A stretch of 64,000 nucleotides of DNA from positions 186,001 to 250,000 of the forward strand of contig CBDDCT010000007.1 of assembly GCA_965226185.1 (NCBI GenBank). The letters are read 5' to 3'. The notes below the pieces were generated by a model, which saw only the letters and a program-made list of their open reading frames with translations, searched no databases and was not told the origin of the DNA. Source of the stretch: CBDCYS01 sp965226185. GTDB lineage: Bacteria; Acidobacteriota; Terriglobia; Bryobacterales; UBA6623. Every line of letters begins with the position of its first letter. Position 1 is the stretch's first letter. Positions 45,867 through 54,950 of this stretch are shown here, piece after piece. A program made the position numbers and the translations under genes.

Positions 45867-46883
45867 GTGCGGATCCTTACCGGCGTTACCGTTGGCTGCG
45901 GTTTTTTCAGCCGCATTCAAATGGAGGCGTGGCAGCGCGTGGACCGCGCGCGAATCGCCGCGGCTTGCGATATCGACCGAAACAAAGCTGAATCTTTCGC
46001 GGCCGACTTTGGGCTGCGTCCCTATAGCGACGCGGCGACGATGATCGAGGCCGAACGGCCCGACTTCGTCGATATCGCCACGCGCCCGTCGACTCATCCG
46101 GCCCTTGTCGAACTGGCCGCGGGCCAGGGAACCGATCTCCTGCTCCAGAAACCCATGGCGGAGACCTGGGCGCAGGCGCGCCGGATCGCAAACACCGCCA
46201 AGAAAGCCGGGCCGCGGCTCATGATAAACGAGAACTGGCGCTGGCAAGCATGGTACCGAACGATCGCCGGGCTGATCCGCGCGGGCCGCATCGGCAAGCC
46301 GTTCTTCTATCGAATGGAGGTCCGCAATCGGGACGGTGTCGGCGATCAGCCGTTCCCCAATCAGCCCTACTTCGCCGGGATGCCCCGGTTTCTGCTGATG
46401 GAAACTCTGGTCCATCATCTCGACACGGCGCGCTATTTGATGGGTGACATCGAAGAAGTCTATTGCCGAACCGCCAAGCTGAACGCCGTCATCGCGGGCG
46501 AGGATCTCGCCATGATCTCCGTTCGGCACGCCAATGGCGTGCTCGGAATTATCGATGGCAACCGCATGACGAAGCCAGACGAAGCGGGAGAAGTCATGGG
46601 AAGCTCGCGCTTCGAGGGATCTGAAGCGACGATTCAACTGCGCGGCGGCGGTGACGTCTGGCTGGCTGGCGAGCAAGTCTTTTCGGGACGAGGCCTGACC
46701 GGATACAAGGGCGATAGCTGCCGCGCCACGCAGCAGCATTTCATCGACTGCCTTCTCTCGGAAGCGGAATTCGAGACGGAGGGCGCCAGTTACCTTAACA
46801 CGACCGTAGCCGCTGTCGAGGCGTGCTATCGCTCGGCCGCCGAGAATCGCCCCGTCTCCATTGAAGAGATTATTTCCGCTTAG
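45867..46883 (+). CDS. Gfo/Idh/MocA-family oxidoreductase
   Basis: The 338-residue protein starts at GTG with a Rossmann fold (TVGCGFFSRIQMEAWQRVD) and the conserved QKPMAETWAQARRI segment corresponding to the E-K-P motif (here QKP). The C-terminal domain has MINENWRWQAWYR and the His-containing LMETLVHHLDTARYLMGDI. It should oxidise or reduce a sugar or cyclitol with NAD(P); the substrate is unknown. The 5' 260 bases are duplicated at ~33930-34190. Confidence 0.88.
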   Translation: MRILTGVTVGCGFFSRIQMEAWQRVDRARIAAACDIDRNKAESFAADFGLRPYSDAATMIEAERPDFVDIATRPSTHPALVELAAGQGTDLLLQKPMAETWAQARRIANTAKKAGPRLMINENWRWQAWYRTIAGLIRAGRIGKPFFYRMEVRNRDGVGDQPFPNQPYFAGMPRFLLMETLVHHLDTARYLMGDIEEVYCRTAKLNAVIAGEDLAMISVRHANGVLGIIDGNRMTKPDEAGEVMGSSRFEGSEATIQLRGGGDVWLAGEQVFSGRGLTGYKGDSCRATQQHFIDCLLSEAEFETEGASYLNTTVAAVEACYRSAAENRPVSIEEIISA

Positions 46884-46926
46884 CGTGTCCAGCCAATTAG
46901 GATCGATCGGCTCGGCTCTTGCGTCG

Positions 46927-49461
46927 CTAGTCGGCGGGCGTGACTAACAGCGGATGCCCCAGCGTATCGCCGCTGGCCTGGAAGCCGTTGTGGTCGACGT
47001 CGACAAAGATTGGATTCGTGTAGGCCGTCGGGCGCATGCGGGCGGTCGGACTGCGGCCCCAACCCTTGCTGAGGTCGGAGTTCTCACCGACCGCCACGAC
47101 GATCAAGTGCGCGTCCCGCTGAAGTTCGACTCGCACCGTTTCATCAAAGCGCACCACGCCCGCCGCGAACATCCGCGGATGGCTGTTCCGGCGAAAGTTG
47201 TATTCGGTGGGCTGGCGGCCGTTGACGAGTATTTGCACCCGGTCAACCTCCATCCAGTTTGCAGCCTGAACGCGAATCTTCAGCTCGACAGATCCCTCGC
47301 TGATCATGCTGGAACCGATCGGAAGTCCGTCGCCGGTAGTGACTTCCAAAAACGGACCGTTGGTGATCATCATCCGCCCCGCCTTTGAATTGCGGATGAT
47401 CTCGGCGGGATCAATCTCACCCGGTTTATCGGTGGTGCTGGGAACATAGGTCCGCCAGTCACCCACGCCGCCGCCGAAGATACGATGCGCGTCGCTCACC
47501 GAGACGCACCAAACCCGCCGCCCCTGATTGAGCATTTGCAGCCAGCCAAACGTTCGGTTCTGACTAACGCTGGTGCTGCCATCCGAACTCGTTCTTAAAT
47601 ACGTCGGGCTGAGATTGAGGATCTCCGTGCTCCACACTTCGGCGGCATCGATTAGGTTCTCGAAGCCTTCGAATCCGCCATCGGGAACGCCGTCCCTGTC
47701 GCGGTCAAAGAAAACAGTTCCTACTGTCGGATGATTGGCCTGAACCCAGCGGTCGGGGCCGCCGCCAAAGAACGGGATCTTGTTCCTTATGTTGGCGTTG
47801 GTATCGTAGCGCGAGCCTTGATCGAGACTCGGCGTGCCCCAGTGGCGCAGTACCAGGGCGTTGATGCGCGGGTCGTAGTTCCAAACGGGAGCGCCGCCGT
47901 TTTGGGCCAATGGATCCGCTCTGAGCGGAAAGGAATTGAAGTGCTGTCCGCTGCCCGTCAATTCCATTCCAACGACGGTCCGGATGACGCTGGTCAATCC
48001 CAGGCGGTCGATGTGCGGCTGCCAGTCGTAGATACGATTGTGTTCCGTGGTCGGCGCGAATTCGATCTGCTCGGCGGCTAGGTTGATCACGCGGTCGTCG
48101 GTGTTGCAGTAGTTGTCACCGCTTGGTGTTGAGTGCGAGTGGTAATCCGTGCTGATCCAGCCGCTGGTGTCGACACTGCGCTCGAGCCGCGCCTTTACAT
48201 CGACGGTTTCTCCCTTTCCAACGTCGACCTGCCGCTCGGTCAAATCGTATTCGGGCCCGTGAGTGACGCGAAGCAGGTACTTGCCGGGAGGGACTTGCTG
48301 GAACACGTGTCCATCGTGGGTCTGATACTGGTGATCATTTCCGTGAACCCGGTAGTGGGTTCCGAAGTTGGGAGTCTGGGTCCCCTCAATGCCAATGAAT
48401 TGCACCTTGGCGGGCGAGAGCTGACCCTGCTCGTCACGGATTTCAATCCGCACGGCGGATGCCTTGGTGGCACTGAGGTCAAGCGTTGCCGCCCTGCCGC
48501 GTGATACCGAAAAACTTTGTTTCAGGGGCTCTCGGCCCATATCCTCCATCGCCAGCTCATAATCTCCCGCGGGAAGGCGCCATTTGAAGGCGCCCTCGGC
48601 GTCCGGATAGCCCGGCAGTGGCTCTCCCTTCACTGGGACCAGTAAACTGGCGCGAACGGCCGCTTCCCCATCGGGGTCCTTCACGCTTCCCGATACTTCA
48701 CCGGCGGCCCCCGCGAGGCTTGCCACCACCCCGTATGCGCCTAGAGGCGAATCGGCTGCTGCTACCGCTATGCGGTAAGTCTTCTGCTGGCCGGGCGCGA
48801 GTTCAACGTTCTCTTCGAGAGGATCACTTCCCGCGGCCACTCCCCAGGCATAACCGCGCTTGTCAAATGGATCAATGCTGTCTCCGACGCGGATACCCGA
48901 CACATTCCATTCCGTTGACAATCCTTTCCAAGCAGCCGGCGGAGTGATCGTCTTGGTCTCGCGGCCCTCGTTGCGGTAAGTAGAGGTCACCAGAACATAC
49001 TGCCAGTCGTTCTCAAGCCGGTATTCGTGGCGCGTATAGAGGCCTTCTCCCTTCGCGGCCGTCCGCACCGCCTCGATCACAGCCGTGCCGTTCGAGCCGT
49101 CCTCGACAATCTGAACGTAGGAAATCTCGCCGCCTTCCGCTCCTGGACGCAAGACAGTCAACTGGTCGTTCGAGGCCCCTCGCAAATCAAGATCGTAAAG
49201 GCAACCCTGCAGCACGTAGGCGTACTCGGTCGTCATGTTGGCGCGGCGCAGGGGCTGGCTGCCGGAGATGAGCGCCTCGATCTTATTGTTGCGAAGGACA
49301 AAATCGCCAACGATGCCGTCTGCTTCTTTCCCTTTCGGAAGCAGGCGGGTGTTGTGGCGTCCGATCTCGACGGCTTCGACGGGATCGCGCTGGGCGACCA
49401 GGGCCCAGACAAACAATGCAACGAAAACGAATAGAAGCGGGATCCTTTGGGTAACGCTCAC
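46927..49461 (-). CDS. CehA/McbA-type metallohydrolase with PHP domain, secreted
   Basis: An 844-residue protein with signal peptide (IPLLFVFVALFVWALVAQ). Residues ~250-430 contain carboxypeptidase-regulatory-like beta-sandwiches (GAFKWRLPAGDYELAMEDMG, QQVPPGKYLLRVTHG). The PHP-type metal site starts at WISTDYHSHSTPSGDN (~residue 440), with EFAPTTEHN and later VSVSDAHRIFG supplying further His/Asp ligands. It probably hydrolyses phosphate- or carbamate-like esters outside the cytoplasm; the substrate is unknown. It is convergent with the preceding oxidoreductase gene. Confidence 0.85.
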   Translation of the reverse strand: MSVTQRIPLLFVFVALFVWALVAQRDPVEAVEIGRHNTRLLPKGKEADGIVGDFVLRNNKIEALISGSQPLRRANMTTEYAYVLQGCLYDLDLRGASNDQLTVLRPGAEGGEISYVQIVEDGSNGTAVIEAVRTAAKGEGLYTRHEYRLENDWQYVLVTSTYRNEGRETKTITPPAAWKGLSTEWNVSGIRVGDSIDPFDKRGYAWGVAAGSDPLEENVELAPGQQKTYRIAVAAADSPLGAYGVVASLAGAAGEVSGSVKDPDGEAAVRASLLVPVKGEPLPGYPDAEGAFKWRLPAGDYELAMEDMGREPLKQSFSVSRGRAATLDLSATKASAVRIEIRDEQGQLSPAKVQFIGIEGTQTPNFGTHYRVHGNDHQYQTHDGHVFQQVPPGKYLLRVTHGPEYDLTERQVDVGKGETVDVKARLERSVDTSGWISTDYHSHSTPSGDNYCNTDDRVINLAAEQIEFAPTTEHNRIYDWQPHIDRLGLTSVIRTVVGMELTGSGQHFNSFPLRADPLAQNGGAPVWNYDPRINALVLRHWGTPSLDQGSRYDTNANIRNKIPFFGGGPDRWVQANHPTVGTVFFDRDRDGVPDGGFEGFENLIDAAEVWSTEILNLSPTYLRTSSDGSTSVSQNRTFGWLQMLNQGRRVWCVSVSDAHRIFGGGVGDWRTYVPSTTDKPGEIDPAEIIRNSKAGRMMITNGPFLEVTTGDGLPIGSSMISEGSVELKIRVQAANWMEVDRVQILVNGRQPTEYNFRRNSHPRMFAAGVVRFDETVRVELQRDAHLIVVAVGENSDLSKGWGRSPTARMRPTAYTNPIFVDVDHNGFQASGDTLGHPLLVTPAD

Positions 49462-49550
49462 GGGTCTCTCCTTACGATCGGCGGCGGCCGACCTTCAAAT
49501 GCTCCCCACAGTCTAGCCGGATCTTCGGGAGCCGGGGAGGATAATCACCG

Positions 49551-50111
49551 TTACTGCTTGCCGACTTCGTAGACGAAGATCGTATGCTGGCGCGTGTCCC
49601 CTTCGACCGTTTCGGTTTTGACCGGAGTCCAGCCCATGATTTGGAAGTCGTGGGAGACGACGCGCGCTCCCGGCTTGAGGTCCCGCTCCAGCTTGGGGCG
49701 CAATTGCCTATTGGAGGAAGACAGCAGGTACAGAGTTACGACCGAAGCCGTGCTGAGATCAACCTCCATGAGGTGGGCATGCATGACGCTGGCGCGGTCA
49801 CTGATGTTGAGTTCTTTTATCCTGGCATTCGCCCGCTCGGCAAGATCCGAATCCAGTTCCACTCCGACCGCGTTTGCGCCATATTCCTGCGCGGCAGTGA
49901 TGACGATGCGGCCGTCTCCGGAGCCAAGATCATAAACTATATCCCCGCTCTTGACTTCCCCCAGTTTCAACATGCGGTGAACCACCTTGATCGGCGTGGG
50001 CACGTAGGGGGCCATGCTTCGAGGATCGTAGGTCTCCTTCTGGGCGCCGGCGGGCAGCGCGGCCGTGAGGATCAGGCCAGCCAGCCAGATCCCTCTCCAG
50101 GATGCCGCCAT
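49551..50111 (-). CDS. class I SAM-dependent methyltransferase-like protein with signal peptide
   Basis: From ATG 50111 (GGAG upstream) the product has 186 residues. It starts with a signal-like segment (WRGIWLAGLILTAALPAGAQ) and then a class I methyltransferase fold: VYDLGSGDGRIVITAAQEYG is motif I, VGVELDSDLAERANARI the acidic loop, and LYLLSSSNRQLRPKLERDLK follows. An exported SAM enzyme is unexpected because SAM is cytoplasmic; the leader may instead be a membrane anchor. A longer frame (to 50264) exists but begins in non-conserved sequence. Substrate unknown. Confidence 0.75.
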   Translation of the reverse strand: MAASWRGIWLAGLILTAALPAGAQKETYDPRSMAPYVPTPIKVVHRMLKLGEVKSGDIVYDLGSGDGRIVITAAQEYGANAVGVELDSDLAERANARIKELNISDRASVMHAHLMEVDLSTASVVTLYLLSSSNRQLRPKLERDLKPGARVVSHDFQIMGWTPVKTETVEGDTRQHTIFVYEVGKQ

Positions 50112-50279
50112 CGTTTGTTCGCAGCTCCGATGCAATCGATTCGTCCATTGTGTTTGACGTAAGCTTGAGAACATTGCTTGCTCCATGAAGAGTAGCCTTG
50201 CACAGAATATACTCCAATCTGATTGAAACCGCGGCAACCGGACGAAGCCGTGAGAACTCCGCAACCGGCCGCCTGGATT

Positions 50280-50375
50280 CCCAGCGCGTTTCTACCCTTG
50301 GGACGGTGCTGGAGCCCTCGCGGAAATCCCAGCGCGTTTCTACCCTTGGGACGGTGCTGGAGCCCTCGCGGATTC
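50280..50375. repeat. two tandem 48-base units
   Basis: The unit begins CCCAGCGCGTTTCTACCC and contains GGGACGGTGCTGGAGCCC. The second copy is identical to the first up to its last few bases. It is non-coding; no function is evident. Confidence 0.9.
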
Positions 50376-50652
50376 AGGCCGGTCATCCACGAGATCGATC
50401 GTGAGTATGAAATGGCACCGTCGTGCGGATTGTGGCTCTTTGCTCCATAATCTAACACTATCCTATGGCGTAACTGGGTACGTTTTCTCGCAAATTTCCC
50501 AAGAAGACCAATTCACTCAGAAACCGGCGCCGGAAGAAGCACCAGGCGCGTTGGGCCGCCGTCACTTTGTTCTCGAGTTTGGATCTTTATACAACCGTTG
50601 ATGTAACGCACTGCTTCCAGCCTTTTCCCGGGCAAGGTCCGACGGCACGCAG

Positions 50653-50751
50653 CTCAGAGCCGCGGGTGTAAACCCGCGGTCCAAGGCCGCACCCGTTCGC
50701 GCACGCACCCGTTCGCGCAATTGACCCCGCGCTCACGCGCGGGGCTCTGAG
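50653..50751. repeat. bipartite palindromic intergenic repeat, copy 3
   Basis: Bounded by CTCAGAGCC and GGCTCTGAG. The left inner hairpin is CCGCGGGT/ACCCGCGG, the right CCCCGCG/CGCGGGG. It follows the plan of the copies at 6285 and 33293, but with CTCA in place of AACA at the tips. Confidence 0.75.
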
Positions 50752-50831
50752 TGTCTGCTCACGCTGCGTCGGTCCAGTTGGCGACTCACCGAAAGACCTC
50801 GGAGCATCGCTATTTGCAGTAAGCTCGGGCA

Positions 50832-51656
50832 TCACGCTTCCCGAAACGCGACCACCTCGATCCCTCTCTCGGCCACGGCCCGGTTGACCTCGGGAGAGAT
50901 CAGTGCTTCGAGCTCTTTCTGGCGGGACGGCTTCAGTCTCGTCTCGGCAGCCAACAGTTCTTCGGTGCAATAGCCGGGATGGCACATGAACTCGGTCAAG
51001 CCCTCGGGCAGCGCGCGGATGAGCTTCACGAGCTCCGGAGCGTGGAAACGGCCCGTCACCTGGAAGCCGGCAAAGTGGTCGGTTGCGCGACAACCAAAGC
51101 TCGCCAGCTTGCGGCTGAAGTGCCCGCGGAGAGGGCGGATAGCTCCGCTGAGGAAGCGCGTCGTCCAGGCGGCTGAGCCGCGGGCCGCGGTCAGGGGCAG
51201 ATCAAAAGGGCGCCGGACCCAAGGGATGTCATGGCTCCTGGCCACCCGCAAGACAGCCTCAAGGACCGGGGGCGCCAAGTGAGTGTGTTTGTGAGTATCC
51301 AGGTGGCTGAGCGACACTCCGGTGGCCTGAATCTTCTCGATCTGGGCGGCGAACTCTCGCTCGATCGCCTCCGCTCGCCAGCCCCAGGCCAGGCGGGCCA
51401 CCAGACGCGGCGCCGACCCGGGCAAGTCTTGATCGGGCTGGGAGACCGCCCGGCCCGAGATCAGCATCAAATGGCAGCCCACATCCAAGCCGGGATTTTC
51501 GAGTGCCAGACGGACGGCATCGTCAAACGCCCGCCCGTTCGCCATCAGCGACGCCGATCGCAAAACACCCTTTTGGAAGGCCTCCACAATACCGGCGTTG
51601 ACACCTTCGGTCAAACCGAAGTCGTCCGCGTTCACGATCAGGCGCCGACTTAGCAT
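50832..51656 (-). CDS. YdjC/ChbG-family carbohydrate deacetylase
   Basis: The 274-residue protein begins at ATG 51656 with RRLIVNADDFGLTEGVNAGI, the family signature with the catalytic/metal Asp pair. Zinc-site His residues occur in LSHLDTHKHTHLAPPV, and FMCHPGYCTEELLA supplies the last. The reading frame extends 74 codons upstream, but this part is not homologous. The enzyme removes acetyl groups from chitin-type or hopanoid-linked sugars. Confidence 0.9.
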   Translation of the reverse strand: MLSRRLIVNADDFGLTEGVNAGIVEAFQKGVLRSASLMANGRAFDDAVRLALENPGLDVGCHLMLISGRAVSQPDQDLPGSAPRLVARLAWGWRAEAIEREFAAQIEKIQATGVSLSHLDTHKHTHLAPPVLEAVLRVARSHDIPWVRRPFDLPLTAARGSAAWTTRFLSGAIRPLRGHFSRKLASFGCRATDHFAGFQVTGRFHAPELVKLIRALPEGLTEFMCHPGYCTEELLAAETRLKPSRQKELEALISPEVNRAVAERGIEVVAFREA

Positions 51657-51895
51657 ACAGGCTGAGCGGAAAGAGAGAAGATTAGCACGGGCGGCAACTT
51701 GATTGAGATCACTCGCGTCCCTCATTGAAGCGGGGGCTTCTTCCCCCGCACTCGTTTTACGCGAAGCTGACAGGTAGAATGGGATTCTCTCCGCCTGGGC
51801 CGAGCGATAATATAGTTCTCCGCGCTTCCCATGACTTGGCGCCGGAACTCTTGGCAACGCCTGGCTTGAGCGCGGCACGATCGAGAACTCGCCCC

Positions 51896-54148
51896 ATGGC
51901 CCCCAGCAAGGTTTCTCATTACGAACTGATCAGCAAGATCGCCGAGGGCGGCATGGGTGTCGTCTACAAAGCCCGCGACATCCGCCTTGACCGGCTCGTC
52001 GCGTTGAAGTTCCTCTCTCCCAATCTGTCCGTCTCGAAGGACAGGATTGAACAGTTCTTCCACGAAGCCCGCGCGATCTCCAAACTCAATCATCCCAACA
52101 TCGCGACCATCTTCGAGATCGATGAGACCGGGGAGGAACCTTTCCTTGCCTTCGAGTACCTTCCTGGCGGTACTCTGCGCGAAAAGATTCGTGACGAGTA
52201 TGCCGGCGGCAGGCGGATGACGGTTCGCAAGATCGTGAGCCGCGGTCTAGCTGTTGCCCGGGCGCTGGCGCACGCTCACCGCCATGGCATCGTGCATCGC
52301 GACGTCAAAACCGACAATGCCCTCTTAAGCGAGGAGGAAACCGTCAAGCTGACTGATTTCGGCGTCGCCCAGGTAGACGGACGAAAATCGGCGTCCACCG
52401 CGGATTTCACGGTTGGCACGGCCGCCTACATGGCCCCCGAGCAAGCTCAGGGGCTGGAAGTCGACCACCGCTCCGACATTTTCTCCTTCGGCGCGGTTCT
52501 CTATGAGCTGGCTTCCGGCCGGGTTCCTTTCACGGGAGCGGCCCAGGCAGTCGTCCTCTACGAAATCGTTCATTCCGATCCCCGGCCGTTGAGCGAAATT
52601 CGCGGCGACCTGCCGGACACTCTGGTGCGGATCGTCGGCAAGGCGCTCCAGAAAGATCCGGATGACCGCTACGCCGCGATGGACGGGGCGGTGGCGGCCC
52701 TGGAAGCCGTCCGCAAGGAACTCGAGATGGAAGACACCAAGCCGATCAAGGCCGAGCTTCCCGCTCCAACCGTTGCCGTTCTGCCTTTTGTCGACATGAG
52801 CCCGGCACACGACCAGGAGTATTTCTGTGACGGCATGACCGAGGAGATCATCAACGTTCTCACTGCCGTCAAGGGACTCAAGGTCGTCTCGCGCACCTCC
52901 TCGTTCCAGTACAAAGGCGGGGCCTACGATATCAGGGAGATCGGCGAGAAACTGGATGTCCAAACCGTGGTGGAAGGCAGCGTGCGCACAGCCGGAAACA
53001 AGCTGCGCATTACGGCACAGCTCATCAAGGTAGCGGACGGATATCACATTTGGTCACAGCGCTACGACCGTGAAATGACGGATGTCTTCGAGATTCAAGA
53101 CGAGATCTCGCAGGCCATCGTCGGAAACCTGAAGGGCAAGCTGGTGAGGGCCGGCCAAAAGCCTCTCGTCAAAAAGAAGACTAGAAACATTGACGCCTAC
53201 AACCTCTACTTGAAAGGCCGTCACTTCCTGAACCAGCGGACCGCCGAGTCTATCCAGCGCGGTATGGAGTGCTTCGAGGAAGCCGCTTGCGAGGACTGCG
53301 ACTACGTGCTGCCTTACGCCGGCTTGGCGGAAGCCTATATTTTGCTGGCAGTCGGCGGCTATGGAGAGGACGATTCGGCCCAGGCCTTGAACAAAGCCAG
53401 AGAGGCGGCGCTGAAGGCTGTTCAGGGAGATGACGCCTCGGCGGAAGCTCATTTAGCGCTGGCGCTGGTCTATTACCGCGCCGACTGGGATTGGGAAAGC
53501 GCGGAGCGTGAGTTCAGGCGCGCCATCGAGATCAACGAGGGTTACGCCACCGGACACCACCAGTACGCCATGTTCCTGGCGGCACTGAAGCGCTTGGACG
53601 AAGCGATCGCCGAGATTCGCAAAGCGCGGGAACTCGATCCGCTCTCGCTCGTCATCAACACGGCGGTCGCACGGATTCTGCATTTCTCCCGCCGTTTCGA
53701 CGAGGCGATCGAACAAAGCCGGCGCACGCTCGAACTCGACCCTCGCTACGGCCTGGCCTACTTCGATATAGGACTTGCCTACGCGATCACGGGAAGATTC
53801 CAGGAAGCGATAGATGCGTTTGAAGCCTCGAGCAAGCATTCAGGAAATGTGTCGAGAGGGCTGATGACGAGGGCGATCGTCCACGCTGTGGCCGGCGAGC
53901 GCGACAAGGCGCTGGAGTTGTACGCAAAACTGGAAAAGCTTCCTGAAACAACCTACACCTCACCCGTGGGCTGTGCCGTATTGCATTCTTACCTGGGGAA
54001 TCTCGACGAGGGTTTTGAACTGCTCGACCGTGCCTGGCGGGAGCACGACGGATCGCTGGTTTATCTTCAGGCCGAGCCAAGCTTTGACGCTATCCGGGGC
54101 GACCCCCGCTACGCGGAGCTGGTCAAGAAGATGGGTTTTCCCACGTAA
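51896..54148 (+). CDS. Ser/Thr protein kinase with TolB-like and TPR regions
   Basis: From ATG 51896 the protein has 750 residues. The kinase domain (~8-270) has IAEGGMGVVYKARD, catalytic loop HRDVKTDNALL, DFG in LTDFGVAQVD and APEQAQG. A TolB-like N-terminal type domain follows (~290-410; VAVLPFVDMSPAHDQEYFCD, then VEGSVRTAGNKLRITAQLI), then TPR repeats to the end. No membrane helix is evident, so it is cytosolic. This layout is common in acidobacteria and is thought to link phosphorylation with protein-protein binding; the targets are unknown. Confidence 0.92.
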   Translation: MAPSKVSHYELISKIAEGGMGVVYKARDIRLDRLVALKFLSPNLSVSKDRIEQFFHEARAISKLNHPNIATIFEIDETGEEPFLAFEYLPGGTLREKIRDEYAGGRRMTVRKIVSRGLAVARALAHAHRHGIVHRDVKTDNALLSEEETVKLTDFGVAQVDGRKSASTADFTVGTAAYMAPEQAQGLEVDHRSDIFSFGAVLYELASGRVPFTGAAQAVVLYEIVHSDPRPLSEIRGDLPDTLVRIVGKALQKDPDDRYAAMDGAVAALEAVRKELEMEDTKPIKAELPAPTVAVLPFVDMSPAHDQEYFCDGMTEEIINVLTAVKGLKVVSRTSSFQYKGGAYDIREIGEKLDVQTVVEGSVRTAGNKLRITAQLIKVADGYHIWSQRYDREMTDVFEIQDEISQAIVGNLKGKLVRAGQKPLVKKKTRNIDAYNLYLKGRHFLNQRTAESIQRGMECFEEAACEDCDYVLPYAGLAEAYILLAVGGYGEDDSAQALNKAREAALKAVQGDDASAEAHLALALVYYRADWDWESAEREFRRAIEINEGYATGHHQYAMFLAALKRLDEAIAEIRKARELDPLSLVINTAVARILHFSRRFDEAIEQSRRTLELDPRYGLAYFDIGLAYAITGRFQEAIDAFEASSKHSGNVSRGLMTRAIVHAVAGERDKALELYAKLEKLPETTYTSPVGCAVLHSYLGNLDEGFELLDRAWREHDGSLVYLQAEPSFDAIRGDPRYAELVKKMGFPT

Positions 54149-54232
54149 ACCAGTTGGGTGGCAGCTAACACCTTTGCTCTGTCCGAGAAAAGGTGGCACA
54201 CTGAGTGTAGTTGTGACACAGCGGAGGACGAA

Positions 54233-54460
54233 TTGAAGTCATTATCGATTCGCGAGGTGCGCAGCGAGATGCCACGCTTGGAAGAGATCCTTGCCAGCGA
54301 GGGCGAACTCGTCATCACCCGCGGAGGCCGTCCCATCGCACGGTTGCTTCCAGCACGCACGGAGGCGAAGCCTCCTTCTAATGCTAAGCTGCGCTCCCGC
54401 ATGAAACGCCTGACGGAAGGCAGTGAGTTCTTGGTTCGGCGGGACCGCGACGAACGCTAA
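54233..54460 (+). CDS. Phd/YefM-type antitoxin
   Basis: A 75-residue protein starting at TTG 54233 with GCGGAGG just upstream. The sequence KSLSIREVRSEMPRLEEILA, then VITRGGRPIARLLPARTEAK, is the Phd/YefM pattern: DNA-binding N-terminus and a C-terminal tail that binds the toxin. Its stop overlaps the PIN toxin start (TAATG). It should repress its own operon and neutralise the toxin. Confidence 0.88.
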   Translation: MKSLSIREVRSEMPRLEEILASEGELVITRGGRPIARLLPARTEAKPPSNAKLRSRMKRLTEGSEFLVRRDRDER

Positions 54461-54894
54461 TGCCCGCACCGTATGTTGACACCAGCGCGTTGGCAAAATG
54501 GTATTTGAATGAACCGCGTTCCGAGGACTTCGCGAAGTACATCCAAGCGGAGCGGCGTGTAGCCATCAGCCGGCTGACCGTTGTTGAGCTGAGGTGTCTT
54601 CTGGGACGGCGCAGACGGGCAAGGCATCTCACCGCCGCACTCGAAAGAGAAATTTTGCAGGCCTTTCAATCCCACGTGCAGCACGGTTTTCTGACGGTTC
54701 ACCGGCTGGAGGACCATCATGCTCTACGGGCGGATGAGTTGATCGAACAGCTTAAAGAGGAGCCCCTTCGAACCCTCGACGCATTTCACTTGGCGATCGC
54801 GCTTGACTTGGGCTGCCAGCGAATCGCCACTGCCGATCGGGTCATGGCAACCGCCGCCACTAGGCTTGGCATCCAAGTCGACCGATTCAACTAG
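54460..54894 (+). CDS. PIN-domain toxin, VapC-like
   Basis: The 144-residue PIN-domain RNase has the acidic sites YVDTSALAKWYLNEP, SRLTVVELRCLL, RTLDAFHLAIALDLG and RIATADRVMATAA. The overlapping antitoxin gene makes this a type II toxin-antitoxin module of the Phd/PIN class. Confidence 0.9.
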   Translation: MPAPYVDTSALAKWYLNEPRSEDFAKYIQAERRVAISRLTVVELRCLLGRRRRARHLTAALEREILQAFQSHVQHGFLTVHRLEDHHALRADELIEQLKEEPLRTLDAFHLAIALDLGCQRIATADRVMATAATRLGIQVDRFN

Positions 54895-54950
54895 ACCCCG
54901 GTTCGCAACTTGTGCGGCAATGTGCGATCGTCTGGACAAGGGAGGCAGTC

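Larger units (their letters stand above)
50112..50831. other. 720-base region with two repeat types and no gene
   Basis: Lies between two minus-strand genes. It holds a duplicated 48-base unit (50280-50375) and a bipartite palindromic repeat (50653-50751). Open frames across the 48-base repeat reflect the repetition rather than coding. No other feature is seen. Confidence 0.6.
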
